Notes: generated by a model from the sequence alone, not told the origin. DNA of 64,000 bases from Clostridiaceae bacterium (GCA_009911065.1 QXWR01000006.1:62001-126000); one strand, 5' to 3'; shown: positions 8,585 through 17,243, counted from the first letter of the stretch. Numbers and translations: made by a program.

Positions 8585-9088
8585 ATGGGGCTTGATTTAT
8601 ATATTGAAGCAAGGATTATTAACCGGGAAACGGGACAAGTGATTTCCCATACAAAAGAGGATAAATATGTTTGTGATGCAGATAAGGGATATTTCCAGAT
8701 ATGCTGGTGGTGTGGATGGGAGGTTTTAAGTCTGCGAAAAAAAATAATCGAAATATGTAATGAATATAATCATTCTGATTACAACGATTCCGATTTAATA
8801 ATTCCAATTCCACAAACTGCATTGCGAAAAATATATTTCCATATTTTAAACCATGCATATCTTTCCGATGATATAGAGTGTGGGTGGGAAACGCGAGATT
8901 TATATGAAATAACGAATTTACGGAATGCAGAGAAATTACACGATGTAATCCGAAATTTACATGAAATAGAATACAATAATGGAATATGGATTGGAAAAAG
9001 TAGTTGTATTTTAGATATAGATTGGAATTATTTTTCTAATAATCCGCAAAATTTCAGATGGGAGTTTAGACTATTTAATTCAGAATAG
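8585..9088 (+). CDS. hypothetical protein, immunity-like
   Basis: 168 residues from the ATG at 8585 (MGLDLYIEARIINRETG); GGGAG is 6 nt upstream. A tandem ATG at 8582 and a longer in-frame opening from 8486 exist but lack a ribosome site. The protein is soluble and acidic with WWCGWE, and its MGLDLYI opening is common among small proteins of unknown function next to immunity genes. No catalytic motif is seen. It follows the ASCH-like gene by about 80 nt and may belong to the same transcript. Confidence 0.55.
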   Translation: MGLDLYIEARIINRETGQVISHTKEDKYVCDADKGYFQICWWCGWEVLSLRKKIIEICNEYNHSDYNDSDLIIPIPQTALRKIYFHILNHAYLSDDIECGWETRDLYEITNLRNAEKLHDVIRNLHEIEYNNGIWIGKSSCILDIDWNYFSNNPQNFRWEFRLFNSE

Positions 9089-9229
9089 ATGCTATGGACA
9101 TAGAAAAAGGGGGGAGGAATTTCCGGCTGCAACAAGTATTTAAACCAGCAGTATTAAAACGAATGAATCAATCAATCTAAATGGGATTGGGATTTGGACA
9201 TTGGGATTTTCGTGTGGAGGGTTGATGGA

Positions 9230-9564
9230 ATGATTGCGATTGAGTTTGGAAATTTGTGTTTTAATGTTACTTCTTCCGAACAGTGGATGAATTTATAACA
9301 GAAGCTTTCGTTTTTTTGGAATCAGATAGTAGGTTTTGTAGTAATTGGACTGAGATGTATAAAAATCCTACGAATACACCAGCGTCTGATGATGATATAA
9401 CGTGGATGAAATCACGATTGGAAGAAATGAATCAACGTGTAAGCATTCTATATGAACCAGTAATCAAGGCAGTAAATGTGCTTCCTCCTAAATGGAATGA
9501 TGTAACTTTAGCATTGGAAACAAAAGGTGAATATATTTTGTATTTATGGGGAACATCTGTATAA
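9230..9564 (+). pseudogene. frameshifted small gene of unknown function
   Basis: From ATG 9230 the frame reads MIAIEFGNLCFNVTSSEQWM and stops at 9296. The next frame, open from 9283, gives MDEFITEAFVFLESDSRFCS and continues to 9564. The two halves overlap by only a few codons and join smoothly at SSEQ/MDEF with a one-base shift, so a single small protein of about 111 residues was probably encoded. No homopolymer marks the junction. Family unknown; composition resembles its immunity-like neighbours. Confidence 0.45.
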
Positions 9565-9709
9565 ATTTTCGCTTTCAAATACCCTGCAGCTTGCAACTTT
9601 GCTATTGGATGCTTGGTTGCTTGCAGTGGGGTATTTGATTTGTGTTGTTGTAACAGGCATGACATGATACAATAAAAGCAATAAACCATCATTGGACGGA
9701 GGATAAAAT

Positions 9710-10126
9710 GTGGAAATAAGAGTGATAACAAATATGGACAAAAAATTTGTAATGAGTATCGATCATCACATTGATGATGTAGGTTATGCCAATCGAGTAT
9801 ATACAAAGTCTGGTTATGTCATATGGGAAAAGGACGAGCGTATTGGAATCATCATGCATTGCATTTTGTGGGATAATCTTCCATTTATGAATTTGATCGT
9901 TATAAAAGAAAAATATCGAGGAAAAGGATTTGCAAAGCAAGCAATTATTTGTTGGGAAAATGAAATGAAAAATCAAGGTTATAAGATGACTTTGGTTTCC
10001 ACTCGGGTTGACGAGGAAGCACAACATTTATATCGAAAACTGGGGTATATCGATTGCGGTGGGTTGATACTTTATCATACGCCCTTTGATCAGCCTATGG
10101 AACTGTTTTTTAGAAAAGTATTATAG
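9710..10126 (+). CDS. GNAT family N-acetyltransferase
   Basis: 138 residues starting at GTG 9710, set by GGAGG at about 9698; the nearer ATG is out of frame. Motif A is visible as KYRGKGFAKQAI (acetyl-CoA pyrophosphate loop), followed by EEAQHLYRKLGY, the usual C-terminal GNAT motif. It transfers an acetyl group to an amine; the substrate is unknown. Monocistronic. Confidence 0.8.
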   Translation: MEIRVITNMDKKFVMSIDHHIDDVGYANRVYTKSGYVIWEKDERIGIIMHCILWDNLPFMNLIVIKEKYRGKGFAKQAIICWENEMKNQGYKMTLVSTRVDEEAQHLYRKLGYIDCGGLILYHTPFDQPMELFFRKVL

Positions 10127-10260
10127 ACGATATTTTGAAAGAATGTTCCATCCTGCACGCCTGCAAAACGAACCGTAGGCTCCGCTGCACCGTCGCTTCG
10201 CAGACATACAGCTGACAGGAATATCAAGCACTATTTACTTCGAGATTCGCGCAACGATGT

Positions 10261-10307
10261 TACCCTCAGTGGACAAGGGGCGTGTGTTCCCTTATCCACT
10301 GAGGGTA
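10261..10307 (+). repeat. long perfect hairpin in a 5' leader
   Basis: TACCCTCAGTGGA (10261-10273) pairs exactly with 10295-10307; after one C-A mismatch, 5 further pairs (AAGGG with CCCTT) extend the stem around a 9-nt loop. No T tract follows, so it is not a normal terminator. It lies just before the ribosome site of the lipoprotein gene and may affect its translation or mRNA stability. Confidence 0.6.
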
Positions 10308-10331
10308 AACAGGGAAGAGGAGAAAGTGTTC

Positions 10332-11741
10332 ATGTTATGGGAAAAGAAAAATAAGTTTTGGAAAACAGGTTTGCTTGAAAACCTAAAAAATATCTTGATG
10401 CCATCTGACAAAAATAAAGTAAAAAATAGAAAGTATCTTTTTTTTAGAATGATTAGCATAATGCCGTTTATCTTGGCGGGATGTAACTATGAAACACCAG
10501 AAATACCGGATTTTGAGAACCCTCAAAAAGACAGCAGAGCTTATTCTTTTGCAAGGCAAGATTATGTCAATGAAAATCCGATACTTCCTGGGGCATACCA
10601 TAATAAGGATTCAGTCAATGCACAAAACATAGGGGAGATGGTCCGTGATATTTATGATGAGGCAGTAAATACGAATACATTGGGAAGTCTGGCTATCATG
10701 CAGCGTATGATTGTCCGGCTTGGTGAGAATGGTTATGTGGCTGTTGACAGTGAAAATCAGGTTAATATGACTGAGGCGAATCAGGTATTGAAGTTTTGTG
10801 AACTAGTAGATGAAAAAGGAAATGGCGAATTGACAATTATAGTGATTACAGAGCCAGGATTTCAAAAATTTGATCTAAAAACTGAGAACGGCGATGTAAA
10901 TGTTGTCAGAGAATACTATCAATATGATCACAATGGACGATTACAAAATATAAGTACAGTTAGTTATCTGGCAGATTTTTGGCAGTATACAGAAGAAGGG
11001 TATTTAATCTTTGAGGGAAGTTATTTTTCCGAGGAGAGTTTTGCACTGACATTAAGTGACACATCAGAACATACCATGCTGCGGGTCCTGCCATTGGATG
11101 AAAAATGCAGGGAATGGAACCGAACGTGTATATTGCCAGTAGGCTACGAGCAGAACAACTTGTTTCTCTGTAATTGGAGCGAGGAGGATTTTGGAGATTT
11201 GGACTTTTATGATCTATTTGACCGGTTTTATCCAATGATATACGCACAGCCAGTTCCTTTTATGACCGATGAAAATTCAGGTGTTGGAACCGTTTACCAA
11301 ATACTGGAAGATCTGTTTGAAATGGTTATTAGGACACATTTTCATGTGAGCAGTGAAACCCTCCATTCCAAAACAACTTACATGCCAGAACTTGCAGCTT
11401 ATGAATATAGGCCACGAGGATTTTATGAGGCACAATATCCAGATATTGCGTATCCGGAAGTAGTAAGTTATAAAGAAAATGAAGATGGAACGATTGCATT
11501 GGGCATCAATGCAGTATATCCAAATGGAAATACATCTAAGGAATTTTCTCACATAACAGTAATTCGTCCATGCAATGAGGGCGGTTTTTGGTATGTATCA
11601 AATGAGATAGTTTCCTCTTTTTCATCAGAGAACCAAGAGGGGGATGTGGAGGGTATTTTACCAGAAGATTATGATATTTGGTGGCATACCAATCGCTTGA
11701 CAGAGGAAGAATGGAAAAAGGCTTATGGAGGGAATCCATAA
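10332..11741 (+). CDS. lipoprotein of unknown function
   Basis: 469 residues from ATG 10332, preceded by AAGAGGAGAAAG; an earlier in-frame opening from 10257 would run through the hairpin and is unlikely. A charged N-terminal stretch is followed by a hydrophobic segment ending in the lipobox LAGC near residue 50, so the mature protein should be lipid-anchored on the outer face of the membrane. The rest is acidic, with EYYQYDHNGRLQNISTVSY- and WWHTNRLTEEEWKK-type stretches, and has no domain I can name. The signal peptide is unusually far from the N-terminus, so a start nearer 10449 should be considered. Confidence 0.6.
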   Translation: MLWEKKNKFWKTGLLENLKNILMPSDKNKVKNRKYLFFRMISIMPFILAGCNYETPEIPDFENPQKDSRAYSFARQDYVNENPILPGAYHNKDSVNAQNIGEMVRDIYDEAVNTNTLGSLAIMQRMIVRLGENGYVAVDSENQVNMTEANQVLKFCELVDEKGNGELTIIVITEPGFQKFDLKTENGDVNVVREYYQYDHNGRLQNISTVSYLADFWQYTEEGYLIFEGSYFSEESFALTLSDTSEHTMLRVLPLDEKCREWNRTCILPVGYEQNNLFLCNWSEEDFGDLDFYDLFDRFYPMIYAQPVPFMTDENSGVGTVYQILEDLFEMVIRTHFHVSSETLHSKTTYMPELAAYEYRPRGFYEAQYPDIAYPEVVSYKENEDGTIALGINAVYPNGNTSKEFSHITVIRPCNEGGFWYVSNEIVSSFSSENQEGDVEGILPEDYDIWWHTNRLTEEEWKKAYGGNP

Positions 11742-12172
11742 AATTATATAAGCAGAAAACATGGTTTTATTTATCATTGACAGGGAAATACAAAAATATT
11801 TCCATCGGTGTGCAGCTGACGCAGATAGTGATGGTTCCCTTCTTCATAGAGGGGGGCAAGTTTACAAAAAGATGGAGTATTATGAGGAACGATTAAGTGA
11901 GAACTTGGCCTTGAATGTACAGGATAAGCCTGAACCTATGGAGATTTTTACATTGTTAAAGGAGAATGTATCTTTAAATTCGAGGAGGAACTTAAAAGAA
12001 TAGCAGAAATAACACTGCCATATGGTCAGATTAAACAGCGGTGTCTGTCCAGAAATACCGAGGTGTATAGAAGTTGTGTGTTGTGAAAATGGGTGGACAG
12101 GTAGAATATGTCCTATTTTGATGCAAAAAGTGTAGAAAAAAATGAAAAAGATAATGCATAGGAGAGTTGTAT
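11742..12172 (+). other. region of gene debris without intact gene
   Basis: 430 bases. An open frame at 11761-12003 encodes a peptide ending YEERLSENLALNVQDKPEPM and EIFTLLKENVSLNSRRNLKE; it has no ribosome site and looks like the tail of a lost gene. Nothing else recognisable is seen before the antitoxin remnant at 12173. Confidence 0.35.
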
Positions 12173-12384
12173 ATGACAGCATTGAGGCAAAGTGCTATTG
12201 AAGAGTTAGAGAGAGTACCTGAAGATAAGCTGGCTGTAATTATTCAATTTATTCAAAAAGTAATAGAAAATAGTGAAACAGGAAAAAAGTATGGAATTTA
12301 GATCAATTTGTTATGGCGCCTACAGAAAGAGGACAAAATGCAGATGCTTATGTAAGGGAGTTAAGAGATAATGACAGACTTTAA
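12173..12384 (+). pseudogene. frameshifted antitoxin-like gene
   Basis: ATG 12173 reads MTALRQSAIEELERVPEDKL AVIIQFIQKV and stops with TAG near 12301. The adjacent frame continues DQFVMAPTERGQNADAYVRE LRDNDRL to TAA 12382-12384. The length of 212 nt is not a multiple of three, as expected for one indel. The N-terminal helix pattern (E.L..VPEDKL..I..F...) is typical of small RelB-like antitoxins of Clostridia. No intact toxin gene follows, so this is an orphan remnant. Confidence 0.55.
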
Positions 12385-12447
12385 GCGAGTTTAGATCGAT
12401 AGTTGATCATCGGAAGAAATTTCGACAAATTTTATATTTGCAGGTAT

Positions 12448-12475
12448 TCCATTCTTTTCCGAAATCCTTTATAAT
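12448..12475 (+). promoter_or_regulatory. promoter for the small membrane-protein gene
   Basis: TATAAT at 12470-12475 with a weak TTCCAT -35 at 12448-12453 (16-nt spacer). The transcript would have a leader of about 120 nt that folds extensively before the ATG at 12601. Confidence 0.45.
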
Positions 12476-12600
12476 AGTCTTACATCAGAGAAAAGTGGGC
12501 AGCACTCCCTATTTGGAGAATGCGCACCTTCGGGACGAACTTAGGGCAGCTTAGGTCCGTGCCGCAGGTGTGCAAACACCAAAGAAAGGAGGATGTGGTT

Positions 12601-12795
12601 ATGTTCTTCTTGCAGTTCCTAAGCTGTGTTGTGAGTATCTTTGCAGGCATTGTGAATGGCCTTAATGGTTCCGTCGCATTAGCTGAAAAGTATAAATCTT
12701 ACATAGAACAGCATAAGGGAAACACAGAAAAAGACCCATCAGTCAGCTTCCCGGCATCTGATGGGCCGAATGGCGATTGCATAAGCAATCGTTAA
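12601..12795 (+). CDS. small membrane protein, 64 aa, with structured leader
   Basis: 64 residues from ATG 12601 with GGAGG at 12588-12592. Residues 1-29 are hydrophobic (FFLQFLSCVVSIFAGIVNGL), then a charged tail. The leader is strongly structured: GCGCACCT near 12530 can pair with AGGTGTGC near 12566, GGTGT-GCAA-ACACC forms a hairpin just before the ribosome site, and CAGCTTAGG (12547-12555) is complementary to CCTAAGCTG (12618-12626) inside the reading frame, so a closed form would trap the start region. A GC-rich terminator follows. This organisation resembles small toxic membrane-peptide genes with translational locking, but no antisense RNA was identified. Confidence 0.5.
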   Translation: MFFLQFLSCVVSIFAGIVNGLNGSVALAEKYKSYIEQHKGNTEKDPSVSFPASDGPNGDCISNR

Positions 12796-12802
12796 TCTCG
12801 CA

Positions 12803-12828
12803 GGGCGGCAGCTACATCGCCGCCCTTT
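12803..12828 (+). terminator. terminator-like hairpin
   Basis: GGGCGGC (12803-12809), 9-nt loop, GCCGCCC (12819-12825), TTT. Ends the small membrane-protein transcript. Confidence 0.6.
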
Positions 12829-13011
12829 CATTACAATTCAATAGTAGCATTTTGTCAGGGGGAAGTCAATAGAAATTTCTACTCTTTCTCTGGTTCGTAA
12901 AATGTTATGGAGTATTAAAAGAATTTCGGATTTGTGCAATAATGGAATTGTGCTATAGCGGAAAGTTCTCAAAAGAAAATGAAATGTACGAAACAGAAGG
13001 GAAAATGTGTG

Positions 13012-13443
13012 ATGGAAAAAACTATTGAAGTCCGTCTAACCAGTTTAGCCCGACAGATATTGGAACAGTATCAAAGCCAATTGGAGTCAGAGTATGCCTG
13101 CCAGTTGGATGAGGCTATTGGCGTTTGTGAGAAATACCAACAGGGCGTGGGGAACTGGTGGGATATGTATGAGGTGGTTCTTGGTGAAGGAGGTATATGG
13201 GAATACAGCGAAGGAGCAGGAGATTTTTCAGGGGAACTGGAAACGATGTGGGTCATGGAAACCAACATTTTGATATGCTGCTGTTGGCTGGGATGTCAGA
13301 AAGAGCAGGATAGTACTCCGGAAGATATGGAACTTCGGGGAGAGAATATTCCGTCCTTCCTGGATTTTTTGGAGGGATTACAGGACAGCCCACCGGATTG
13401 TGTCCAAATATGGGAATATTGGAACAAAAATCTCTGTTGGTAA
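13012..13443 (+). CDS. hypothetical acidic protein
   Basis: 143 residues from ATG 13012; an in-frame ATG at 12979 would add 11 basic residues (MKCTKQKGKCV). Acidic and aromatic-rich, with a Cys cluster (ICCCWLGC) about two thirds along. No signal peptide. Not recognised; size and composition suit an immunity-type protein. It precedes another unknown gene by about 90 nt, probably in one transcript. Confidence 0.5.
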   Translation: MEKTIEVRLTSLARQILEQYQSQLESEYACQLDEAIGVCEKYQQGVGNWWDMYEVVLGEGGIWEYSEGAGDFSGELETMWVMETNILICCCWLGCQKEQDSTPEDMELRGENIPSFLDFLEGLQDSPPDCVQIWEYWNKNLCW

Positions 13444-13535
13444 ACGATTCTATTTACAGGGCGGGGAAAACTTTATATAATTAGTAACATGGAAAGTTTA
13501 TAAAAAGAAATTGGAATAGATAAGGAGTAGATACT

Positions 13536-14099
13536 ATGAGTGGACAGCCAAATTTTCCTTTTGACATGAGAGAATATACCTGTTTTTCTATCATCAACTG
13601 TCCTGTAGACCAGGCAATTCAACTTTTGGAGGAGTATCCCGACCTTTGTGTTTCGGAGAACAGAGTTCCTTTTTCCTTTCAAATTGCTGCCTTGCCGGAG
13701 AATGAGAAGTGGACACTTCTGCGCTGGCCATGTCCAGGAAGATTTTATGATCTGATGAACTTGACTGTGTGGTTGATGGGGTATCGTGCTGGTTTGGGCG
13801 GGGAGAACCCGATCTTTGTCGCTCTGCCGCCCACAGAACGGGCTGGGGAGGGTCCGCTTTTGGCCCGACCGGACTATGATAATCCGTTTGGAGATTCCAT
13901 GCTGGGTTTTTGGCAAAATTGGAGTTTTGATTACACAATACCAGGAGAGGAGCTGCGCTGGATTGGGGAAGATGTATTTCCCCAAGAGTATTTTTTCAAT
14001 GGACGTGGTTATTCCTCCACCGGATTTCAACTTGAGTGGCTGAAACATTTAGAACGTATCTTAAGTTGGGAAGAGCGCATGATTTTAATGGAAAAGTGA
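13536..14099 (+). CDS. hypothetical protein
   Basis: 187 residues. AAGGAG lies before the ATG. A soluble protein with Trp/Pro-rich stretches (KWTLLRWPCPGRFYDLMNLT, GFWQNWSFDYTIPGEELRW). The GC content (about 48 percent) is higher than its neighbours. No domain I can name. It is followed by the convergent terminator hairpin at 14143-14208. Confidence 0.55.
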   Translation: MSGQPNFPFDMREYTCFSIINCPVDQAIQLLEEYPDLCVSENRVPFSFQIAALPENEKWTLLRWPCPGRFYDLMNLTVWLMGYRAGLGGENPIFVALPPTERAGEGPLLARPDYDNPFGDSMLGFWQNWSFDYTIPGEELRWIGEDVFPQEYFFNGRGYSSTGFQLEWLKHLERILSWEERMILMEK

Positions 14100-14129
14100 C
14101 ATTTTCAAAGTTTGATAAATGGAAGAATA

Positions 14130-14208
14130 AACAAAAAAGATTCGCCCCCTGCTGACGGAGGTGATAAAAAGGGTCCGAAGACCACATCACGCGATCATGC
14201 AGGGGGCG
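14130..14208 (-). terminator. large terminator hairpin for the cit/DUF4303 transcript
   Basis: On the minus strand the arms CGCCCCCTGC and GCAGGGGGCG (14199-14208 and 14143-14152) are followed by AATCTTTTTTG. Inside the arms are two more nested stems: GTGAT (14161-14165) with ATCAC (14186-14190), and GGTC with GACC closing a 4-nt CGAA loop. This is more elaborate than a plain terminator. Confidence 0.7.
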
Positions 14209-14248
14209 TGAAAGCCTTTTCCAAAAATCAGACCACTTCACAGGATAA

Positions 14249-14784
14249 TTATGCAAAATCTTCTATGTGTTCCGAGTATTCTTTACTGGCATTTTCATCA
14301 TTTATAGCCTGGAAAATCTCGGCTCTTTCTTCGCTGTCCCAAAATTCTCTGACATTAAAAGTCAACAGTATGTGGGGATAATTTTCATTTATGGTCTGCC
14401 GGAAACGGAGGAGTGCATGTTTGCAATGGTCGATGATTTGGTCAAAATGTGCGTCAAATGCATCGGAATATGTAAGGGTTTCTGGATTGGAAAACGTGTT
14501 TTTTGTTCCTCTAAATATCTACCCATATCTGCTGAAACAGCTTCAAACATATCAAATAACTCCCATTCTTCTTCGCAATACTTATAATACCAGTAATCCT
14601 CCGAATCTTCTTCGGCCTGTTCCTCTAAATAGCTTATAGTATTTCCAATTACTCCAATGGACTCCAAGTTTCTTGTACAATCTAAAGAAAAGATATAAAG
14701 ATCCTCCTTTTCTTCTGCCCATTTATTAAAAACAGCAGTCATTTGCCCTAAAATGGCATGTTCAAATTTTTCATAATCAAACAT
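14249..14784 (-). pseudogene. DUF4303-like gene with single frameshift
   Basis: Starts at ATG 14784 (MFDYEKFEHAILGQ) with GGAGG upstream. The first frame reads through EEDSEDYWYYKYCEEEWELF and MGRYLEEQKTRF, then leaves the family pattern; the next frame supplies NPETLTYSDAFDAHFDQIID, FRQTINENYPHILLTFNV and ends EHIEDFA at 14249. Together they form a complete DUF4303-like protein of about 178 residues, a family often found as immunity proteins. The shift lies near 14494-14512, where an A6 run and a TTTT run are present on the coding strand. Sequencing error, recent decay and slippage are all possible. Confidence 0.65.
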
Positions 14785-14842
14785 TTCATCTTTCCTCCAA
14801 TTCAGATTCTTTCTTGAAACAATTTTGTCTTCACTAGTTTTT

Positions 14843-15886
14843 TCAATAATGTACCACTTGGGACGATTGATTGATTTGATTAAGAAGCGGCTCTGCTTCT
14901 TTGCTTTGAAAGTAACAAAGGGTGGTGGTGGGAACCAGCTTTTTAAGAGATTCAAAATCTTTTTTCTGGAGAAGCTGGCGGACAAAGGAGGCGCTGATTG
15001 GCTGGTTCATGGCCTGTTTTCGGGGGACAACAATACAATCAATGCCTGCCAGAGGCAGTTGGGAAGACATGATTTCATTGTAAATGCCCGTTACCTGACT
15101 GAAAGGTTCTTCCCCCACATAACGGCGGGTGACGGACAGGGCCTTTGCAATCTTTGTGAAAACAATCAGGTCCAGTTTGGCATGGCCCTTTATGACGGAT
15201 TCCTCATCTTTTAAAAAGTAACTGGGGAATGTGGCATTGCTGATGATATAAGGTCCGCTGTCGTGGAAGATGACATTTGGCAGGTGGGAGATGCCTTCTA
15301 ACACCAGTTTTTTCCGCACAGAGAAGGGAATCAGGCTTACATCTTCACTTACAAGAAACAGATGGAGGGTATGGCATTGGGAGGCAGCTGTCTCCACAAG
15401 ATATTGATGACCCAAAGTAAAGGGATTGGCATTCATTACCAATGCAGCGGACAATCCATCCGTTTTTGTTTTTGTTAAGTTGGCCAAATATTCTTGAAAG
15501 CCGTTTTTCCGGTTTTCCATAAAGACAAGAGCACCATCTACTTTTGCAATCTCATAAAACCCTGAATCCCGGAAAAATTTTGCAGAATCGATTTTGGTGT
15601 AGAGAAACAAATGAAGATTTCCCCGCCTGTACTGGACATCAACCAGATGGGTGAGAATCTGATTTAAAAGTCCTTCTCCCTGATGGGAGCTGCTTACTGC
15701 AAAGCAGCGGAGCGTGTTGGCAAAACAGCTTCCAGTGGCCACAATCTGATGCTCTTCATCATACATGGCGCAAATATAATCCAGGTTAGAATCCCTTTTA
15801 ATTCCTTCTTGTTTTAAAAGGGAGTCAATTTGGAGAAGGCTTCGTCTGTCGGTGGGATAAATCTGTGAAATCGCAAATTCTGACAT
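14843..15886 (-). CDS. citC: [citrate (pro-3S)-lyase] ligase
   Basis: 347 residues from ATG 15886 (MSEFAISQIYPTDRRSLL), chosen because GAGGTG is 4 nt upstream; ATG 15898 adds four residues and overlaps citXG. Residues 1-130 are a GNAT-like N-domain; the C-terminal part begins with MNANPFTLGHQYLVETAA, the nucleotidyltransferase TxGH motif that binds ATP. CitC acetylates the thiol of the citrate lyase acyl carrier protein CitD, activating the enzyme. Its start touches the citXG stop, so the two are translationally coupled. No citD, citE or citF is in the window. Confidence 0.9.
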   Translation of the reverse strand: MSEFAISQIYPTDRRSLLQIDSLLKQEGIKRDSNLDYICAMYDEEHQIVATGSCFANTLRCFAVSSSHQGEGLLNQILTHLVDVQYRRGNLHLFLYTKIDSAKFFRDSGFYEIAKVDGALVFMENRKNGFQEYLANLTKTKTDGLSAALVMNANPFTLGHQYLVETAASQCHTLHLFLVSEDVSLIPFSVRKKLVLEGISHLPNVIFHDSGPYIISNATFPSYFLKDEESVIKGHAKLDLIVFTKIAKALSVTRRYVGEEPFSQVTGIYNEIMSSQLPLAGIDCIVVPRKQAMNQPISASFVRQLLQKKDFESLKKLVPTTTLCYFQSKEAEPLLNQINQSSQVVHY

Positions 15887-15887
15887 A

Positions 15888-17243
15888 TTACACCTCATTT
15901 TCCAAAAAGTACAATAAATAACAAACAGCCAAAAGATCTGCGCTGCCGCCGGGAGAAAGATTTTGTTCTGTAAATTCCAAATCCAGCTGGCATAATGTCT
16001 GAGTATCCGGGTAGGGCTGTTGTTCCAGCAGCTTTTGAATCTTTGCAGCAGTTTTCTGCTGGGTGGAAAGGCTGCTTCGGGCGATGAGATTGGTGTCAGT
16101 TGTGGCAGCAATCAGGGCCAAAAGTGCGCCGCAGCCAGCCTCATTGATGTTAAGTCCATTGGCAAGCCCTTTTTTCAATGTAGGAAGCCCTGCATTTTTT
16201 ACTGCAGGAAGCCCTTGTTCCATCTGTCCTCGTACCCCGGTAATCTGATGATGCACATATAGTTTTTGGCCGACCGTGACTGCATTTTCTTTTGTAAGTC
16301 CGGCATAATCAGACTCGATCAGCCCTTTGGTCATGGCAGAACATTCTTTCAGGACGAGATCACTTTCTTTCCACTGGTCTCTTGGCAGCCGCCCAAGGGC
16401 CGCGCAGACAATTCCCATGGAAAAAATGGCGCCTTTGTGGGTGTTTACTCCTTTTGTGGCTTTGAACATGTCTGCCTCTGCCATTCTTCCGGCAAAGCGA
16501 AGTTTCTGAAAGGTCTCTGTGGCTGGATGGTCAAAGGTTTGTCTTCCGATTCGGGTACAAGTTTCAAAATAAGGCCAAAGGGCGCTGGCACTATCCATAA
16601 AGGTGAAAATATCCATGTCTTTATGGCTTCCATTTCCGTGGCGGTCCACCAGTCCTGGTTTTGGGGTGGTGCAGACCTCGTAGAGAAGCGCTTTACAGGT
16701 CAGTCTGGCGGCCTGGATGGCATCTTCTTTTTCCATGGCCTTATTGAGAATCTCTGTGGTTTTTTCCTGAAGCTGCTCAACAGAGTGGGTGCGGCTGCGG
16801 GCGCAGTCTTTGGCAGGATTGCCGCAGATCAGACAAGATCTGGGCGCCCGTCCTACACTGGAACGGTCGGCTTTTTCTCCAGTTGGAGTCAAAACATCCA
16901 TATCAAATAATCTGCCCAGGGGGGAGTCATCTTCAATGGAACAGGTGATCTCCTTGATAAAAAGAACATTTTTATCAATCAGGTAATATGCTTCATTTCC
17001 AGAAGGTTCGTTCACTTCCGTAAAGTAGGAGGGTTTGATGTTTAGAGCATCCAGCTGATTCTGCAAATATTGTTTTCCCAGCTCGAACCCTTTTCTAATC
17101 AGAGAATTGTTTTTTACAGGTCCGGGAATGTTCATGGTAAAGCAGATCATGGTCATAGGGTATTTGTCCAGAAGGGATTGCTGGCGGAATACCCGGCGTT
17201 CCCGTGCGTCAAGCATTTCAGCTAAGGTTACATAATGTTCCAT
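15888..17243 (-). CDS. citXG: CitX-CitG fusion: citrate lyase prosthetic-group synthase/transferase
   Basis: 451 residues. Residues 1-170 are CitX: GRLFDMDVLTPTGEK and RSCLICGNPAKDCARSRTHS are the holo-ACP transferase signatures. Residues 180-451 are CitG: PKPGLVDRHGNGSHKDM and THKGAIFSMG are the triphosphoribosyl-dephospho-CoA synthase motifs. The fusion makes the phosphoribosyl-dephospho-CoA cofactor from ATP and dephospho-CoA and attaches it to CitD. AAAGG precedes the ATG. It is the first gene of a transcript continuing into citC and the DUF4303-like gene. The lyase itself is not nearby, which is unusual for cit loci. Confidence 0.9.
   Translation of the reverse strand: MEHYVTLAEMLDARERRVFRQQSLLDKYPMTMICFTMNIPGPVKNNSLIRKGFELGKQYLQNQLDALNIKPSYFTEVNEPSGNEAYYLIDKNVLFIKEITCSIEDDSPLGRLFDMDVLTPTGEKADRSSVGRAPRSCLICGNPAKDCARSRTHSVEQLQEKTTEILNKAMEKEDAIQAARLTCKALLYEVCTTPKPGLVDRHGNGSHKDMDIFTFMDSASALWPYFETCTRIGRQTFDHPATETFQKLRFAGRMAEADMFKATKGVNTHKGAIFSMGIVCAALGRLPRDQWKESDLVLKECSAMTKGLIESDYAGLTKENAVTVGQKLYVHHQITGVRGQMEQGLPAVKNAGLPTLKKGLANGLNINEAGCGALLALIAATTDTNLIARSSLSTQQKTAAKIQKLLEQQPYPDTQTLCQLDLEFTEQNLSPGGSADLLAVCYLLYFLENEV

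Noticed and set aside
16266-16910. 214-codon frame antisense to citXG
   Set aside because: Shadow of a confidently identified gene; no ribosome site.
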